Program-made: the position numbers and the translations under genes
Source: Promethearchaeota archaeon
GTDB taxonomy: Archaea > Asgardarchaeota > Lokiarchaeia > Sigynarchaeales > SOKP01
Direction of reading: 5' to 3'
DNA length: 24,409 nucleotides
Assembly: GCA_019057975.1 (NCBI GenBank)
Contig: JAHLWJ010000029.1
Location: 1-24,409 of the forward strand
Shown: positions 24,405 to 24,409 of the stretch, in pieces
Numbering within the stretch: position 1 is the first letter of the stretch
How the letters are laid out: every line of letters begins with the position of its first letter
The notes under the pieces: model-generated
What the model was told of the DNA's origin: nothing
Databases searched by the model: none
The model's input: the letters and a program-made list of their open reading frames with translations, nothing else

Positions 24405-24409
24405 TATTA

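Noticed and set aside
1..24409. tRNA, rRNA, CRISPR array or insertion sequence
   Set aside because: No direct-repeat array, cloverleaf-like stretch, rRNA core, transposase motif or terminal inverted repeat was seen on either strand. The reading was by eye, so a short RNA gene could be missed.

Overview
The window is very AT-rich and reads as archaeal, most likely from an Asgard (Lokiarchaeia-like) genome. Supporting signs are an A/V-type ATPase operon, a tRNA-intron endonuclease of the archaeal type, a MEMO1/AmrB protein, TATA-like boxes placed for leaderless transcripts, and Shine-Dalgarno (SD) sites of the AGGTG type. The Asgard assignment is inference; the archaeal assignment is well supported.

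Layout. (1) 1-3.9 kb is an accessory stretch with genes that look broken: a HEPN-domain protein whose C-terminal coding continues in other frames, a small orphan ORF, an M50-like membrane metallopeptidase whose HExxH lies upstream of any ordinary start codon, and a DUF4238-type gene spread over three frames. (2) 3.96-6.77 kb, plus strand: a two-gene module of a stand-alone 125-aa domain followed by an 801-aa caspase-like (clan CD) protease that carries the same domain at its N terminus, then an EF-hand loop, a CARDB-like region and a C-terminal Cys/His zinc module. (3) 6.77-7.43 kb is gene-poor with coding-like scraps, followed by a 169-aa orphan. (4) 8.1-12.8 kb, minus strand: MEMO1/AmrB, a coiled-coil protein with four DLQ repeats, a PfkB sugar kinase, a YdjM-like membrane protein and two tandem OsmC paralogues. 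(5) endA on the plus strand. (6) 13.5-24.4 kb, minus strand: an A/V-ATPase operon read as C-H-F-E-A-B-D-I, then a zinc-ribbon membrane protein, then a second A subunit. No c-ring (K) gene lies inside the window.

The ATPase genes would build one rotary machine: A/B hexamer with D and F as the central stalk, E/H as peripheral stalks, C as the socket and I as the membrane stator. The second A copy keeps its P-loop but has Pro in place of Arg in the GERGNE motif.

The most unexpected cross-cutting observation is at gene starts. Subunit D, the upstream OsmC paralogue and the YdjM-like gene have an AGGTG SD 6-7 nt upstream of an ATC, ATT or ATA codon, in frame, at the position where family or paralogue alignment puts the N terminus. 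Subunit E and the M50 gene also have no ATG/GTG/TTG where their proteins must begin. This suggests AUH initiation codons are used here, unless the assembly has local errors.
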